A DNA stretch of 64,000 nucleotides, taken from assembly GCF_014837055.1 (NCBI RefSeq), contig NZ_JACSPQ010000001.1:1049970-1113969 (forward strand), given 5' to 3'. The first letter of the stretch is position 1; each line of letters starts with the position of its first letter. This document shows positions 1 through 11,187 of the stretch, in pieces. Position numbers and translations under genes: made by a program. Under the pieces are notes generated by a model, which saw only the letters and a list, made by a program, of their open reading frames with translations, was not told where the DNA came from and did not search any database. The stretch comes from Phocaeicola faecium. Lineage in GTDB: Bacteria; Bacteroidota; Bacteroidia; Bacteroidales; Bacteroidaceae.

Positions 1-1
1 G

Positions 2-232
2 CTGCTGCTTGCCGTGCGTTACATTGGCGGTACCACGACCTCCGTTTTGGGTGCGCTCGAACCGGTCACTGCGGTATGTATCGGCGCATTAATATTCGGC
101 GAGGAATTTACATGGAGCGAAGCGATAGGTATTGCACTTATCTTGATAGCTGTCACCATTGTAATCCTGAACCGAAACATCCAGAATAACCTTTCGCTCC
201 TCATCAAACGCATCAGACCGCGTCACGCCTGA
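2..232 (+). CDS. EamA/DMT-family transporter, C-terminal fragment
   Basis: This is the 3' end of a gene whose start lies left of the window; the frame is open from base 2 to a TGA at 230-232. The visible 76 residues contain two hydrophobic helices. The stretch LGALEPVTAVCIGALIFGEE is typical of the last repeat of EamA (drug/metabolite transporter) permeases, and the tail is short and basic. Such inner-membrane proteins move metabolites or amino acids, but nothing here gives the substrate. Family assignment rests on this one conserved segment. Confidence 0.75.
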   Translation: MLLAVRYIGGTTTSVLGALEPVTAVCIGALIFGEEFTWSEAIGIALILIAVTIVILNRNIQNNLSLLIKRIRPRHA

Positions 233-364
233 GATGCGAAAAAGAGAGGCTTAAAACCTATCGGAACACCCCATCAAACAGATGCACAGCCCAAAGGATG
301 CGCTGTGCATCCTTCAAATCTATAAACATCTTATTTTTAACACCTTACGGCTTAGCCGAAAAAC

Positions 365-460
365 TGAAAAATTCTACCCATAGAACCGACCTACACTATG
401 GGTAGAACCGGTCAACGCTACCGCATGGGATGAGTAACACTACCCATAGCGTTTTTCAGG
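365..460 (-). repeat. Dispersed intergenic repeat, copy A (reverse orientation)
   Basis: An approximately 95-bp element lies between the transporter fragment and groES. Its reverse complement aligns with the copies at 40382-40474 and 49666-49758: it starts with AAAACGCTA, shares GACCGGTTCTACCCATAG in the middle and ends with AATTTTTCA. It is rich in short inverted repeats. No protein is encoded. The rest of the 233-622 gap holds only a possible groES promoter. Confidence 0.7.
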
Positions 461-536
461 GTATAAAAACGGGAAACAGGTCAAAACTGACAGTCTTACC
501 GACATTTCTGTCAACCGGAACACGCCAGTTTGTCAG

Positions 537-572
537 TTTTCGGTTATGGCACAGTTTTAGCTAATAACTTAG
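537..572 (+). promoter_or_regulatory. Possible groESL promoter
   Basis: TAACTTAG at 565-572 differs by one base from the Bacteroides -7 consensus TAnnTTTG. A TTTT run at 537-540 could serve as a weak -33 box. I saw no CIRCE operator (TTAGCACTC-N9-GAGTGCTAA) in 233-622, so HrcA-type control is not supported. Confidence 0.25.
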
Positions 573-622
573 CGTCCGCAACAGGACAAGAACAACGATA
601 AACAGAATAAAAATATAGCATT

Positions 623-895
623 ATGAACATTAAACCATTAGCAGACAGAGTTCTGATTCTTCCTGCTCCGGCAGAAGAGAAAACAGTGGGTGGCATTATC
701 ATCCCCGACACAGCAAAAGAAAAACCCTTGCAAGGCGAAGTAGTTGCAGTAGGTCACGGCACAAAAGACGAAGAAATGGTCTTGAAAGTGGGTGATACCG
801 TATTATACGGCAAATACTCAGGTACGGAAATCGAATACGAGGGTGTAAAATATTTGATGATGCGCCAAAGCGACGTTCTCGCCGTATTGGGATAA
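623..895 (+). CDS. groES: Co-chaperonin GroES
   Basis: This 90-residue protein is the 10-kDa lid of the GroEL folding chamber in the cytoplasm. It begins [12 protein letters not shown], has the mobile-loop region [18 protein letters not shown] at about residues 18-35, and ends with the usual beta-barrel segment. The length equals typical Bacteroides GroES. It sits 64 bp upstream of groEL in the same orientation, the standard bicistronic arrangement, and the pair is presumably co-transcribed. The start is fixed by the conserved N-terminus. Confidence 0.98.
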   Translation: MNIKPLADRVLILPAPAEEKTVGGIIIPDTAKEKPLQGEVVAVGHGTKDEEMVLKVGDTVLYGKYSGTEIEYEGVKYLMMRQSDVLAVLG

Positions 896-944
896 ACGCA
901 CAGAGGAGTGTAATTACTCGGAAACTTAAAAACTAACCAATTAA

Positions 945-2591
<1,647 letters not shown>

Positions 2592-2635
2592 TTCTTTCCC
2601 GATAAAGATACTGTCAAGGCGCAGATTCCGTGGAA

Positions 2636-2665
2636 TAAAAACGGTTTAGCATAACGCTAAACCGT
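2636..2665 (-). terminator. Hairpin terminator between groEL and rmuC
   Basis: A perfect 10-bp inverted repeat (ACGGTTTAGC, ATAAC, GCTAAACCGT) spans 2641-2665. On the minus strand it is followed by TTTTTA, so it fits intrinsic termination of rmuC; the right arm overlaps the rmuC stop codon. On the plus strand no T-run follows, so its role for groEL is less clear. Confidence 0.7.
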
Positions 2666-4081
2666 AAGTTCCGCAGAGTCTGTGCCTATTTTATTTGTAT
2701 CCTCTCCGGCTTCACCGGCATCATCTGCCTCATCCAACTTATTCTGAATGCGGGGCGAGAATTTTTTCTTCGACGTAATGCCCAGCTTTTTCAGCATCTC
2801 AGCCTGACGAATCACATTGCCACGGCCGGTAGAGAGTTGCCCCAGCGCGTTTTCGTATGCCGCAGAAGCATTTTTCAACGTATCGCCTACTTTTTCAAAG
2901 GTTTCGGTAAAGCCCACTAATTTTTCGTAGAGAGCCGTACCGCGTTTCACGATGTCTTGAATGTTCTTCACTTGATACTCACGCTTCCACAAGTCGAGTG
3001 CCAAACGCAGGGCAGCAATCAGGTTGGTAGGACTCATCAGTACCACCTTCTTCTGATAAGCATAATTCCACAGATTCGGCTCGGTTTGCAGGGCAAGCAC
3101 ATAGGCCGGCTCATTAGGGATGAACATCATCACAAAGTCTAACGATGCCAAGTTATATTTCGAGTAATCCTTCCGGCTCAGTTCGTCAACATGCGTTCTT
3201 ATCGAATTGAGATGGGCTTTAAGATACTGCTCTTGCTCTGTTTTGTCGGTACTTGCCACGTAATTGGCATACGCCGTAAGCGACACTTTCGAGTCGATAA
3301 TCACTTGCCGGTTATCAGGATACACCACCAGCACGTCGGGTTGCATCCGTTTTCCCTCCTCGTTTCGGGTCACCTCCCCATGCTCGTCGGTTAAAAATTC
3401 CTGACGGAAATACTCTTCCCCTTCCCTCAAGCCGGAATTCTGGAGAATGGATTCCAATATCATTTCCCCCCAGTTACCTTGCGTTTTGGCTTCTCCCTTC
3501 AGCGCGCGGGTAAGGTTATTGGCATCGTCGCTGATCTGCTTGTTCAGCAACACCAGTTCTTTGATACGGTCTTCCAGCGAGAAGCGTTGTTTCGACTCCT
3601 TGTCGTAGACCTCTGCCACCTGATGTTTAAACTCATTCAGGTTTTCACCAAATGGCTTCAGCAGGTTCATCAGACTTTCCGAACTCAACTTATTAAAACT
3701 TTCTGTTTTCTGTTGGAAAATCTTATTGGCAATGTTTTCAAACTCCATGCTGAATTGCTTATGAAGTTCCTCCATCTCGCGCTTTTGGTTTTCCAACTTT
3801 TCTTCTAACCCACGCTTCTCCACCTGTACGGCAGAAAGAGTCTGCCGGGCTTCCATCAGCAACCGACTGGTTTCTTCCGCCTGCTTTCGGAACAAGGCTG
3901 TTTCTTGTTTTTGTTGTTCCACCGCAACCGAAGCCTGACGCTGTTCGGCTTTCACCATTTCGTCGGCATGGGCTTCCTGCATTTGCAGTCGGGTATGTAA
4001 CACGCCTATTTTACGCGATACCATCAGGTAACCCAACCCAAAACCTACGGCTATCCCGATAACTAAGTAAATAAACTCCAT
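2657..4081 (-). CDS. rmuC: RmuC-family DNA recombination protein
   Basis: This 474-residue protein starts with one membrane helix (about residues 1-20), followed by a long coiled coil (about 30-130) rich in Glu, Gln and Lys. Then comes the RmuC domain with the segments GNWGEMILE and [12 protein letters not shown] near residues 200-275. RmuC proteins limit DNA inversions or rearrangements at repeats in E. coli, and the domain is related to the restriction-nuclease fold; the exact activity is not established. The C-terminal tail is acidic. It converges on groEL. Confidence 0.93.
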   Translation of the reverse strand: MEFIYLVIGIAVGFGLGYLMVSRKIGVLHTRLQMQEAHADEMVKAEQRQASVAVEQQKQETALFRKQAEETSRLLMEARQTLSAVQVEKRGLEEKLENQKREMEELHKQFSMEFENIANKIFQQKTESFNKLSSESLMNLLKPFGENLNEFKHQVAEVYDKESKQRFSLEDRIKELVLLNKQISDDANNLTRALKGEAKTQGNWGEMILESILQNSGLREGEEYFRQEFLTDEHGEVTRNEEGKRMQPDVLVVYPDNRQVIIDSKVSLTAYANYVASTDKTEQEQYLKAHLNSIRTHVDELSRKDYSKYNLASLDFVMMFIPNEPAYVLALQTEPNLWNYAYQKKVVLMSPTNLIAALRLALDLWKREYQVKNIQDIVKRGTALYEKLVGFTETFEKVGDTLKNASAAYENALGQLSTGRGNVIRQAEMLKKLGITSKKKFSPRIQNKLDEADDAGEAGEDTNKIGTDSAELTV

Positions 4082-4163
4082 TGTTTTATGTATTTATATG
4101 GTTTCGTTTCCGCTTTTTCTTTCACAGTCCGGCAGACCGTCGCATCTCAAAAGCCTGCCCGGT

Positions 4164-4205
4164 AAAAAAAAGCGGAATATGCAAGTAAACTCACATATTC
4201 CGCTT
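4164..4205 (-). terminator. Terminator of the ROK kinase gene
   Basis: Perfect 12-bp arms AAGCGGAATATG (4170-4181) and CATATTCCGCTT (4194-4205) are followed on the minus strand by a run of seven T. This is a clear intrinsic terminator just downstream of the ROK gene. Confidence 0.85.
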
Positions 4206-4232
4206 CACGCTCTTTTTATGTGTAAAAAACTA

Positions 4233-5207
4233 TCAATCTTCTTTTACTTCCCATCCCAATGCGCTTGCTCCCAACACGGCAGCATCGGCATCTTTCAACT
4301 GAGAAAGCAACAGTTTAGTTTTACCTGCGTAGATTTTCAAGATATTTTCATCGATTGCTTTCTTAATCGGCTTCATGATATAGTCGCCTGATTTAGCCAA
4401 ACCACCAAACAGAATGATTGCTTCGGGGCTTGAGAATGCAATGAAGTTAGCTAAAGCTTCACCCAAAATACGGCCTGTATATTCAAAAATATCCAAAGCC
4501 AGCTTATCGCCTTTCACTGCTGCATCGTAAACATCTTTCGAAGCGATTTCTTCCGACGGAATGTTTCTCAACAAACTCGGTTCGGTACTTTGTACCAAGA
4601 ACTCGCGTGCCGTACGTGCCACACCGGTAGCCGAACAGTATGTTTCCAAACATCCTTTACGTCCACAACCACACGGACGTCCGTTACGGTCGATAATAAC
4701 GTGTCCTAACTCACCGGCAAAACCGTCATGACCGTACACTAACTGACCGTTGATAACGATACCGCTACCTACACCAGTACCTAAGGTAATCATTATAAAA
4801 TCTTTCAAACCACGTGCTGCTCCGTAAGTCATTTCTCCGATGGCAGCCGCATTCGCATCGTTTGTCAGAGCAGTAGGGATGCCCAACTTTTCTTCAAACA
4901 TAGCAGCCAAAGGAATCACTCCTTTCCACGGCAGATTGGGAGCAAATTCGATAGTTCCGTTATAGAAATTACCGTTCGGAGCTCCAACGCCCATACCTTT
5001 AATCTTTTCCGTACCGCCAACAGCCTGTATCAACGGAATCAACTTCTTGCAAACTGCATCTACATATTCGTCAATATCCTCATGCTGCTGCGTCTTGATA
5101 GAATCAGAAGACAGCACATTACCACGTGAATCCACGATACCAAAAACAGTATTCGTACCGCCGATATCCATACCTACCACATACGGTTTTTCCATGTTTA
5201 TAGTCAT
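4233..5207 (-). CDS. ROK-family sugar kinase (glucokinase-like)
   Basis: This 324-residue cytoplasmic protein phosphorylates a hexose using ATP. The N-terminal phosphate loop DIGGTNTVFGIVD is at about residues 14-26. The ROK zinc motif has the cysteines of CGCGRKGCLETYCS near residue 180, and an LGTGVGSGI segment precedes it. No N-terminal HTH domain is present, so it is an enzyme rather than a NagC/XylR-type repressor. Bacteroides homologues act as glucokinases, but sugar specificity cannot be read from sequence. A start at 5195 (MEKPYVV) is equally possible. It is divergent from the efflux operon. Confidence 0.9.
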   Translation of the reverse strand: MTINMEKPYVVGMDIGGTNTVFGIVDSRGNVLSSDSIKTQQHEDIDEYVDAVCKKLIPLIQAVGGTEKIKGMGVGAPNGNFYNGTIEFAPNLPWKGVIPLAAMFEEKLGIPTALTNDANAAAIGEMTYGAARGLKDFIMITLGTGVGSGIVINGQLVYGHDGFAGELGHVIIDRNGRPCGCGRKGCLETYCSATGVARTAREFLVQSTEPSLLRNIPSEEIASKDVYDAAVKGDKLALDIFEYTGRILGEALANFIAFSSPEAIILFGGLAKSGDYIMKPIKKAIDENILKIYAGKTKLLLSQLKDADAAVLGASALGWEVKED

Positions 5208-5238
5208 GATGTTTATATTTTAGGGTTAATTATACAGA

Positions 5239-5270
5239 CAAAAGTAAGGATTCGACACATATAGAGCAAA
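5239..5270 (-). promoter_or_regulatory. Promoter of the ROK kinase gene
   Basis: Read on the minus strand there is TTTG (5267-5270), a 20-bp spacer, then TACTTTTG (5239-5246). Both boxes match the Bacteroides sigma-ABfr consensus perfectly. The start codon lies about 32 bp downstream. Confidence 0.65.
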
Positions 5271-5308
5271 TTTTTTTCCGTTTATTTACGCAACTGTGTA
5301 ACTTTTTC

Positions 5309-5316
5309 TATATTCG
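5309..5316 (+). promoter_or_regulatory. Possible -7 box of the efflux operon
   Basis: TATATTCG has one mismatch to TAnnTTTG and lies 39 bp before the ATPase start. The -33 region is poor (TTTA), so this is tentative. Confidence 0.3.
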
Positions 5317-5354
5317 CAGCGTCTAACAAGACGGAAACCAAAGATTATAATAGA

Positions 5355-6074
5355 ATGATACACTTAAAAGATATAAACAAAACGTATCACAACGGGGCAC
5401 CGCTTCACGTACTGAAAGGCATCAATCTAGATATTGAGAAAGGGGAATTTGTTTCCATCATGGGAGCTTCCGGTTCGGGTAAATCTACATTACTGAATAT
5501 TCTGGGAATATTAGATAACTACGATTCGGGAGAATATTATTTGAATGATACGCTTATCCGAAATCTGAGCGAAACGCGGGCGGCGGAATACCGAAACCGA
5601 ATGATTGGATTCATCTTCCAATCGTTTAATCTGATTTCATTCAAAAACGCAATGGAAAATGTTGCCCTGCCGCTCTACTATCAGGGCATCAACCGCAAAA
5701 AGCGTAATCAGTTAGCTTTAGAATATCTGGAGAAACTGGGACTGAAGGAATGGGCACACCACATGCCTAACGAACTTTCGGGCGGACAAAAACAGCGTGT
5801 TGCCATTGCCCGTGCCCTGATATCGAAACCGCAAATCATCCTTGCAGATGAACCTACCGGTGCTTTAGACAGTAAAACTTCGGTAGAGGTAATGAATATA
5901 TTAAAAGAACTGCACGACAAGGAAGGACTGACTATCGTGGTGGTTACTCACGAAAGCGGTGTGGCAAATCAAACAAACAAAATAATCCATATCAAAGACG
6001 GAATCATCGAACGTATCGAAAATAACATCGACCATAATGCTTCGCCTTTCGGTAAGAATGGATATATGAAATAA
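5355..6074 (+). CDS. ABC transporter ATP-binding protein, MacB/LolD type
   Basis: This 239-residue ATPase drives the permease pair encoded next. It shows Walker [10 protein letters not shown] (about residue 37), signature [15 protein letters not shown] (about 141), Walker [14 protein letters not shown] (about 160) and the H-loop VVVTHE (about 195). The segment before Walker A and the short length fit the MacB/LolD/FtsE class, which works mechanically with FtsX-fold permeases rather than by carrying substrate through the membrane. It is the first gene of a five-gene operon; the next gene starts 24 bp downstream. Confidence 0.95.
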   Translation: MIHLKDINKTYHNGAPLHVLKGINLDIEKGEFVSIMGASGSGKSTLLNILGILDNYDSGEYYLNDTLIRNLSETRAAEYRNRMIGFIFQSFNLISFKNAMENVALPLYYQGINRKKRNQLALEYLEKLGLKEWAHHMPNELSGGQKQRVAIARALISKPQIILADEPTGALDSKTSVEVMNILKELHDKEGLTIVVVTHESGVANQTNKIIHIKDGIIERIENNIDHNASPFGKNGYMK

Positions 6075-6098
6075 CACTAAAAAGAAAAGCACACGATT

Positions 6099-7349
6099 AT
6101 GGTTGACCTGATACAAGAAATCTACGGAACTATCATGCGCAACAAGCTGCGCACGGCGCTCACCGGCTTTTCCGTGGCGTGGGGTATCTTCATGCTTATC
6201 GTTCTGCTGGGAGCAGGCAACGGATTGATTCATGCTTTCGAAGGACAGTCGGAAGGCATGATGATGAACTCCATGAAAATCTTTCCCGGATTTACATCGA
6301 AGCCTTATAAGGGATTTAAGGAGGGACGAAGCATCTCTTTGGATGAAAGCGACCGACTTTTAACCGAGCGGGCTTTCCCAAACCACGTCATTGCCACGGG
6401 AGCTACTGTAAGCAAAAGCGATGCTTATCTTGCGTACGGAAAAGAAACGGTAAGCATAGGCATAGACGGGGTATTTCCAAACTACCCGGAACTGGAAGCC
6501 GTAAAGGTGAAGGAAGGACGGTTTATCAATCAGCGCGACATGCAGGAACGCAGAAAGGTTATCGTGCTTCACGAAAAAACGGCAAAGATTCTTTTCCCTT
6601 CTACCCAACCGCTGGGCAAATATCTTAACTCTAACGGTGTAGCTTATCAGGTAGTAGGTATTTACACTGACCAAAACAGTTTCTCACCTACCGCACTGAT
6701 TCCTTTTACCACCTTGCAAGTGGTATATAATAAAGGTGACAGCATCGACAACCTGATATTCTCTACCAAAGGACTGACGGATGAAGCTACCAACGAGGCT
6801 TTCGAGCGGGATTACCGAAAAACAATCGGAGGAAATAAACACTTCGCTCCCGACGACGACGGTGCTATCTGGATTTGGAACCGCTTTACGCAATATCTTC
6901 AACAGCAATCAGCCGCCAGCGTATTGCATATTGCCATTTGGGTTATCGGTATCTTTACTTTACTGAGCGGAATCGTGGGAGTAAGCAATATCATGCTGAT
7001 TACCGTGCGAGAGCGTACCCATGAGTTTGGCATACGCAAGGCGCTCGGTGCCAAGCCGATGTCTATTCTTTGGCTGATTATCTCTGAAAGCGTTACGATT
7101 ACCACTTTCTTCGGATACATAGGGATGGTGGCTGGAATAGCAGTTACCGAATACATGAACCAAGTGGCAGGAAAGCAAACAATGGATGCCGGACCTTTTT
7201 CTGTCACCGTATTCGAGAATCCTACCGTAGACATGGGTATCGCCATCCAAGCTACTTTAACTTTAATTATAGCCGGAACGCTTGCCGGACTGTTTCCTGC
7301 CCGCAAGGCTGTCCGCATCCGCCCGATAGAAGCACTTAGAGCCGATTGA
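6099..7349 (+). CDS. ABC transporter permease, MacB/FtsX family (first)
   Basis: This 416-residue inner-membrane protein has one N-terminal helix (about 20-40), a large periplasmic MacB_PCD-like domain (about 45-240), and three C-terminal helices of the FtsX fold with the marker RERTHEFGIRKALGAKP (about 305-325). It ends PARKAVRIRPIEALRAD, the usual FtsX-family tail. With the next gene it probably forms a heterodimeric permease coupled to the ATPase upstream, moving periplasmic substrate towards the TolC-like channel. Substrate unknown. Confidence 0.93.
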   Translation: MVDLIQEIYGTIMRNKLRTALTGFSVAWGIFMLIVLLGAGNGLIHAFEGQSEGMMMNSMKIFPGFTSKPYKGFKEGRSISLDESDRLLTERAFPNHVIATGATVSKSDAYLAYGKETVSIGIDGVFPNYPELEAVKVKEGRFINQRDMQERRKVIVLHEKTAKILFPSTQPLGKYLNSNGVAYQVVGIYTDQNSFSPTALIPFTTLQVVYNKGDSIDNLIFSTKGLTDEATNEAFERDYRKTIGGNKHFAPDDDGAIWIWNRFTQYLQQQSAASVLHIAIWVIGIFTLLSGIVGVSNIMLITVRERTHEFGIRKALGAKPMSILWLIISESVTITTFFGYIGMVAGIAVTEYMNQVAGKQTMDAGPFSVTVFENPTVDMGIAIQATLTLIIAGTLAGLFPARKAVRIRPIEALRAD

Positions 7350-7351
7350 TT

Positions 7352-8596
7352 ATGAGACGATTTGATTTAGACACATGGGAGGAAATCTTAATCACCATTA
7401 CCCGAAACAAGACCCGCAGTCTGCTCACCGCCTTTGGTATCTTCTGGGGTATTTTCATGCTGGTAGCGTTAATGGGTGGAGCGCAGGGTATGCAAGACAA
7501 GCTGCAACAAGGGTTCGTAGGATTTGCCACCAACTCCGGTTTCATGGGAACGAACAGAACCGGACGAGCTTACAAGGGATTCCAGCAAGGACGTGCATGG
7601 GATTTGGAAAACAAAGATGTAGAGCGGGTTCGCCGCAGCGTAAGCGAAGTGGATGTCATCACTCCGTCGCTGGCACGGTGGGGAATCGAAGCTATTTACA
7701 ATGAGCATAAGATATCGGGTACGCTGAAAGGGCTTTACCCCGAATACGGAGAGATAGAAGAACCGTCTATCACTTACGGACGTTATCTGAACGAGATGGA
7801 CGTGCGCGACCGGCGCAAGGTGTGCATCATCGGGAAGCGTATTTATGAAACATTGTTCCCCGAAGGAGGAGACCCTTGCGGTAAATTCGTTGAAATCAAT
7901 GGCATTTATTATCAGGTTATCGGCGTAAGTATGAGTACGGGAAACATCTCGGTACAGGGACGTTCGGAGACTTCCATCATCATTCCTTTTACCACCATGC
8001 AGCAGAATTATAATTTCGGACAAAAGGTTCAGTTGCTTTGTTACACGGCGAAAAAGGGATATGCCATCAGCGAGGTAGAAAAGAAAGTGGCTCAGGTAGT
8101 TAAACAGGCTCACTTTATTCACCCCGACGATGAGCAGGCCATGATTATTCTGAATGCCGAGGCTATGTTCAGCATGATGGACAATCTGTTTACGGGCATC
8201 CGCATACTGAGTTGGATTGTCGGACTGGGTACGCTGCTTGCCGGGGCTATCGGTGTAAGCAATATCATGATGGTAACGGTTAAAGAGCGTACCACGGAAA
8301 TTGGTATCCGCCGTGCGATTGGTGCCCGACCGAATGATATTTTGCAACAGATTCTTTCTGAAAGCATGGTACTGACCAGTATGGCGGGAATGGCAGGAAT
8401 CTCATTCGCTGTCTTTTTATTAGATATTGTAGAAAAAGCGGTTTCCGAACCAAACGCCATCGTTCATTTCCAAATCAGTTTTTGGGAGGCTATCGGTGCA
8501 TGTGTGTTATTGATGGTGTTGGGGTTACTTGCCGGACTTGCCCCTGCTTATCGTGCCATGTCTGTAAAGCCGATAGAAGCGATACGGGATGAATAG
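7352..8596 (+). CDS. ABC transporter permease, MacB/FtsX family (second)
   Basis: This 415-residue paralogue of the preceding permease has the same layout: N-terminal helix, periplasmic domain, three C-terminal helices with KERTTEIGIRRAIGARP, and the end YRAMSVKPIEAIRDE. I chose the ATG at 7352, two bases after the previous stop; a TTG at 7346 overlapping that stop is also in frame. Tight spacing indicates translational coupling. Two related permease genes, rather than one MacB with a fused ATPase, is common in Bacteroidetes. Confidence 0.92.
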   Translation: MRRFDLDTWEEILITITRNKTRSLLTAFGIFWGIFMLVALMGGAQGMQDKLQQGFVGFATNSGFMGTNRTGRAYKGFQQGRAWDLENKDVERVRRSVSEVDVITPSLARWGIEAIYNEHKISGTLKGLYPEYGEIEEPSITYGRYLNEMDVRDRRKVCIIGKRIYETLFPEGGDPCGKFVEINGIYYQVIGVSMSTGNISVQGRSETSIIIPFTTMQQNYNFGQKVQLLCYTAKKGYAISEVEKKVAQVVKQAHFIHPDDEQAMIILNAEAMFSMMDNLFTGIRILSWIVGLGTLLAGAIGVSNIMMVTVKERTTEIGIRRAIGARPNDILQQILSESMVLTSMAGMAGISFAVFLLDIVEKAVSEPNAIVHFQISFWEAIGACVLLMVLGLLAGLAPAYRAMSVKPIEAIRDE

Positions 8597-8661
8597 CTCT
8601 TTCATCACTTAATTATAACTCTACCACTCATTTTATCTGAATTTAAAACGAATAGCAAGAT

Positions 8662-9759
8662 ATGAAAAAGTACATTAAAATCGCTGTATTGGTGCTTATC
8701 GCACTAATTTTCATCGGGACTTTTGTTTTCCTTTATCAGAAGTCGCAACCGAAAGAAACTGTATATAACATCCTCACTCCGGAGGTTACCGACCTGATAC
8801 AGACTACCGTGGCTACCGGAAAGATTGAACCGCGCGACGAGGTGGAAATCAAACCGCAGATTTCAGGCATCATTGCCGAAGTCTATAAGGAAGCAGGGCA
8901 AACGGTTAAAAAGGGAGAAGTCATTGCAAAAGTAAAAGTTATCCCCGAACTGGGTACGCTGAATGCTGCCGAAAGCCGTGTGCGCTTGGCGGAGATGAAC
9001 GGACGGCAGGCTGAAACGAATTTGGAGCGCATGGAAAAACTTTACAACAGCAAATTAGTGAGCAGCGAGGAATACGAACAGACGTTGCTTGCAGCTCAGC
9101 AGGCTCGCGAAGAAACCCAAGCAGCGAAAGATAATTTGGAAATCGTAAAAGAGGGGATTACAAAAAACAGCGAATCGTTCAGCAGTACATTAATCCGCTC
9201 TACCATCGACGGACTGATACTCGATGTGCCTATCAAAGTGGGTAATTCGGTTATCATGAGTAATACGTTTAACGACGGAACTACCATCGCAACCGTGGCC
9301 GACATGAGCGATTTGATATTCCGTGGAAACGTTGACGAGACTGAGGTGGGACGCATCCGCGAGGGGATTCCGGTGAAAATCACTTTGGGAGCTTTACAGA
9401 ACATGAAGTTCGATGCCAGTCTGGAGTATATTTCGCCGAAGAGTGTGGAAAACAACGGTGCTAACCAGTTTGAAATCAAGGCAGCAATCAACGTGCCTGA
9501 CAACGTTACGATTCGTTCGGGATACAGCGCCAACGCCGAAATGGTATTACAGCGCGCCGACCATGTGTTTGCCATCCCCGAAAGTGCGCTTGAATTCAGC
9601 GGAGATTCTACATTTGTTTATGTGCTGACCGACAGCGTACCAGTACAGAAATTCGAGCGCCGCCCGGTTACAACGGGTATCAGCGATGGCATCAAGATTG
9701 AAATCAAACAAGGACTGAAGACCGGCGAATCGGTTCGCGGGTTGAAAAAAGAATTATAA
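8662..9759 (+). CDS. Efflux periplasmic adaptor (HlyD/MacA family)
   Basis: This 365-residue membrane-fusion protein has one N-terminal membrane anchor (about residues 5-26). A split biotinyl-lipoyl-like domain (near 68-95 and 170-200), a coiled-coil hairpin (about 100-160) and beta-barrel domains follow, with SGIIAEVYKEAGQTVKKGEV as the lipoyl marker. It would bridge the ABC permeases in the inner membrane to the outer-membrane channel encoded 3 bp downstream. Typical MacA length. Confidence 0.94.
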   Translation: MKKYIKIAVLVLIALIFIGTFVFLYQKSQPKETVYNILTPEVTDLIQTTVATGKIEPRDEVEIKPQISGIIAEVYKEAGQTVKKGEVIAKVKVIPELGTLNAAESRVRLAEMNGRQAETNLERMEKLYNSKLVSSEEYEQTLLAAQQAREETQAAKDNLEIVKEGITKNSESFSSTLIRSTIDGLILDVPIKVGNSVIMSNTFNDGTTIATVADMSDLIFRGNVDETEVGRIREGIPVKITLGALQNMKFDASLEYISPKSVENNGANQFEIKAAINVPDNVTIRSGYSANAEMVLQRADHVFAIPESALEFSGDSTFVYVLTDSVPVQKFERRPVTTGISDGIKIEIKQGLKTGESVRGLKKEL

Positions 9760-9762
9760 TCC

Positions 9763-11094
9763 ATGAAAACAGTATCGAAATACATCGTAACGCTTGCCGT
9801 CGTTACCGGAGTTTCTCCCGTTTTCGCACAACAGGCATGGGATTTAAAGCAATGTATCGACTATGCCATCGAGCATAATCTGACGGTAAAACAGCAGGAG
9901 GCAACGCGCGACCAGAATGAAATAGAACTGAATACGGCGAAATGGAGCCGCCTGCCTAACCTGAACGGTAGTGCATCGCATTCTTTTAACTTCGGACGAA
10001 GCCTTCAGGCGAACAATACGTACCAGAGCATCAATACGCAGAGTACAGGTTTGAGTCTGAGTACCAGTATCCCGCTATTCACCGGGTTGCAAATTCCGAA
10101 CAGCATTGCGCTTGCCAAACTGAATCTGAAAGCAGCCATCGAAGACCTTAACAAGGCTAAAGAAGATATCAGCATACAGGTCGCTTCTGCTTACTTGCAA
10201 GTGTTGTTCAACGAGGAACTCAGCAAAGTAGCCCACGAACAAGTAAAGCTGAGCCAAAGCCTGCTTGAACAGCAGGAGGCGTATTTCAAAGTGGGGAAAG
10301 CATCTGAATCGGAATGGCGTGAGGCACAGTCGCGCGTGGCGCAAGATCAGTTGTCTGCTGTACAGGCTGACAATAACTACCGGCTTGCACTGTTGGATTT
10401 GAGCCAGCTTTTGGAACTTCCTTCGCCCGATAACTTCAGCATTGTTTCGCCTGAATTAGAAGGCGACAACTTTATCGGGACGCTCACCTCTCCTACCGAC
10501 ATTTACAATCAAGCCTTGCTGATAAAGCCTTCTATCAAGGCAGCCCAATACCGGCTGGAAGGTGCAGCCCGTAATATCCGCATTGCCCAGAGTGCTTATT
10601 ATCCTCAGCTCAGTTTCGGAGGCGGATTAAGTACCAACTACTATAAGGTGTCGGGCAGAGACAATGCCGGCTTCGGCTCGCAATTACAAGATAACTTCAG
10701 CCAATACTTCGGACTGTCGTTAAGCGTGCCTATTTTTAACCGACTCAGTACGCGAAATCGGGTACGCTCGGCGCGTGTACAACAAACCGCACTGAACTGG
10801 CAGTTGGAGGAAAGCAAGAAAACGCTGTATAAAGAGATTCAGCAGGCGTATTATAACGCCGTAGGTGCCGAAAGCCAGTATCGGAGCAGTCTGGCCGCCG
10901 ATACAGCCGCTCAAGCCTCGTTTAAGTTGACGAAAGAAAAATACGTAAACGGCAAGGCAAACGCCACGGAGTATAACGAAGCACGGACCAACTGGATGAA
11001 AGCCGTATCAGACCGCATTCAGGCGAAATACGACTACCTGTTCCGTACGAAGATTCTCGATTTCTATAAGGGCATTCCGCTTACTTTGGAATAA
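9763..11094 (+). CDS. TolC-family outer-membrane efflux channel
   Basis: This 443-residue protein has a signal peptide (about residues 1-22, cut after VFA) and two OEP repeats of long alpha-helices; it begins the mature part with WDLKQCIDYAIEHN, a typical TolC-family start. It forms the trimeric outer-membrane duct of the tripartite pump. Last gene of the operon, followed by a strong bidirectional hairpin. Substrates could be macrolides, peptides or lipids; none is shown. Confidence 0.94.
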   Translation: MKTVSKYIVTLAVVTGVSPVFAQQAWDLKQCIDYAIEHNLTVKQQEATRDQNEIELNTAKWSRLPNLNGSASHSFNFGRSLQANNTYQSINTQSTGLSLSTSIPLFTGLQIPNSIALAKLNLKAAIEDLNKAKEDISIQVASAYLQVLFNEELSKVAHEQVKLSQSLLEQQEAYFKVGKASESEWREAQSRVAQDQLSAVQADNNYRLALLDLSQLLELPSPDNFSIVSPELEGDNFIGTLTSPTDIYNQALLIKPSIKAAQYRLEGAARNIRIAQSAYYPQLSFGGGLSTNYYKVSGRDNAGFGSQLQDNFSQYFGLSLSVPIFNRLSTRNRVRSARVQQTALNWQLEESKKTLYKEIQQAYYNAVGAESQYRSSLAADTAAQASFKLTKEKYVNGKANATEYNEARTNWMKAVSDRIQAKYDYLFRTKILDFYKGIPLTLE

Positions 11095-11110
11095 TCTTTC
11101 TGAAAGTAAA

Positions 11111-11179
11111 CGGTCAGGCGCAAATCTTATCGGTTGGTATCGTTTCATTTAACCGATAGGATTTGCGCCTGACTGTTTT
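11111..11179. terminator. Bidirectional terminator between tolC-like gene and maturase
   Basis: Two arms of about 25 bp (11112-11136 and 11151-11175) pair with about two mismatches around a 14-base loop. GACTGTTTTC follows on the plus side. The hairpin lies between two convergent genes. Confidence 0.75.
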
Positions 11180-11187
11180 CTGGTTTA

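Noticed and set aside
233..622. CIRCE-type heat-shock operator before groES
   Set aside because: No TTAGCACTC-N9-GAGTGCTAA pattern was found.
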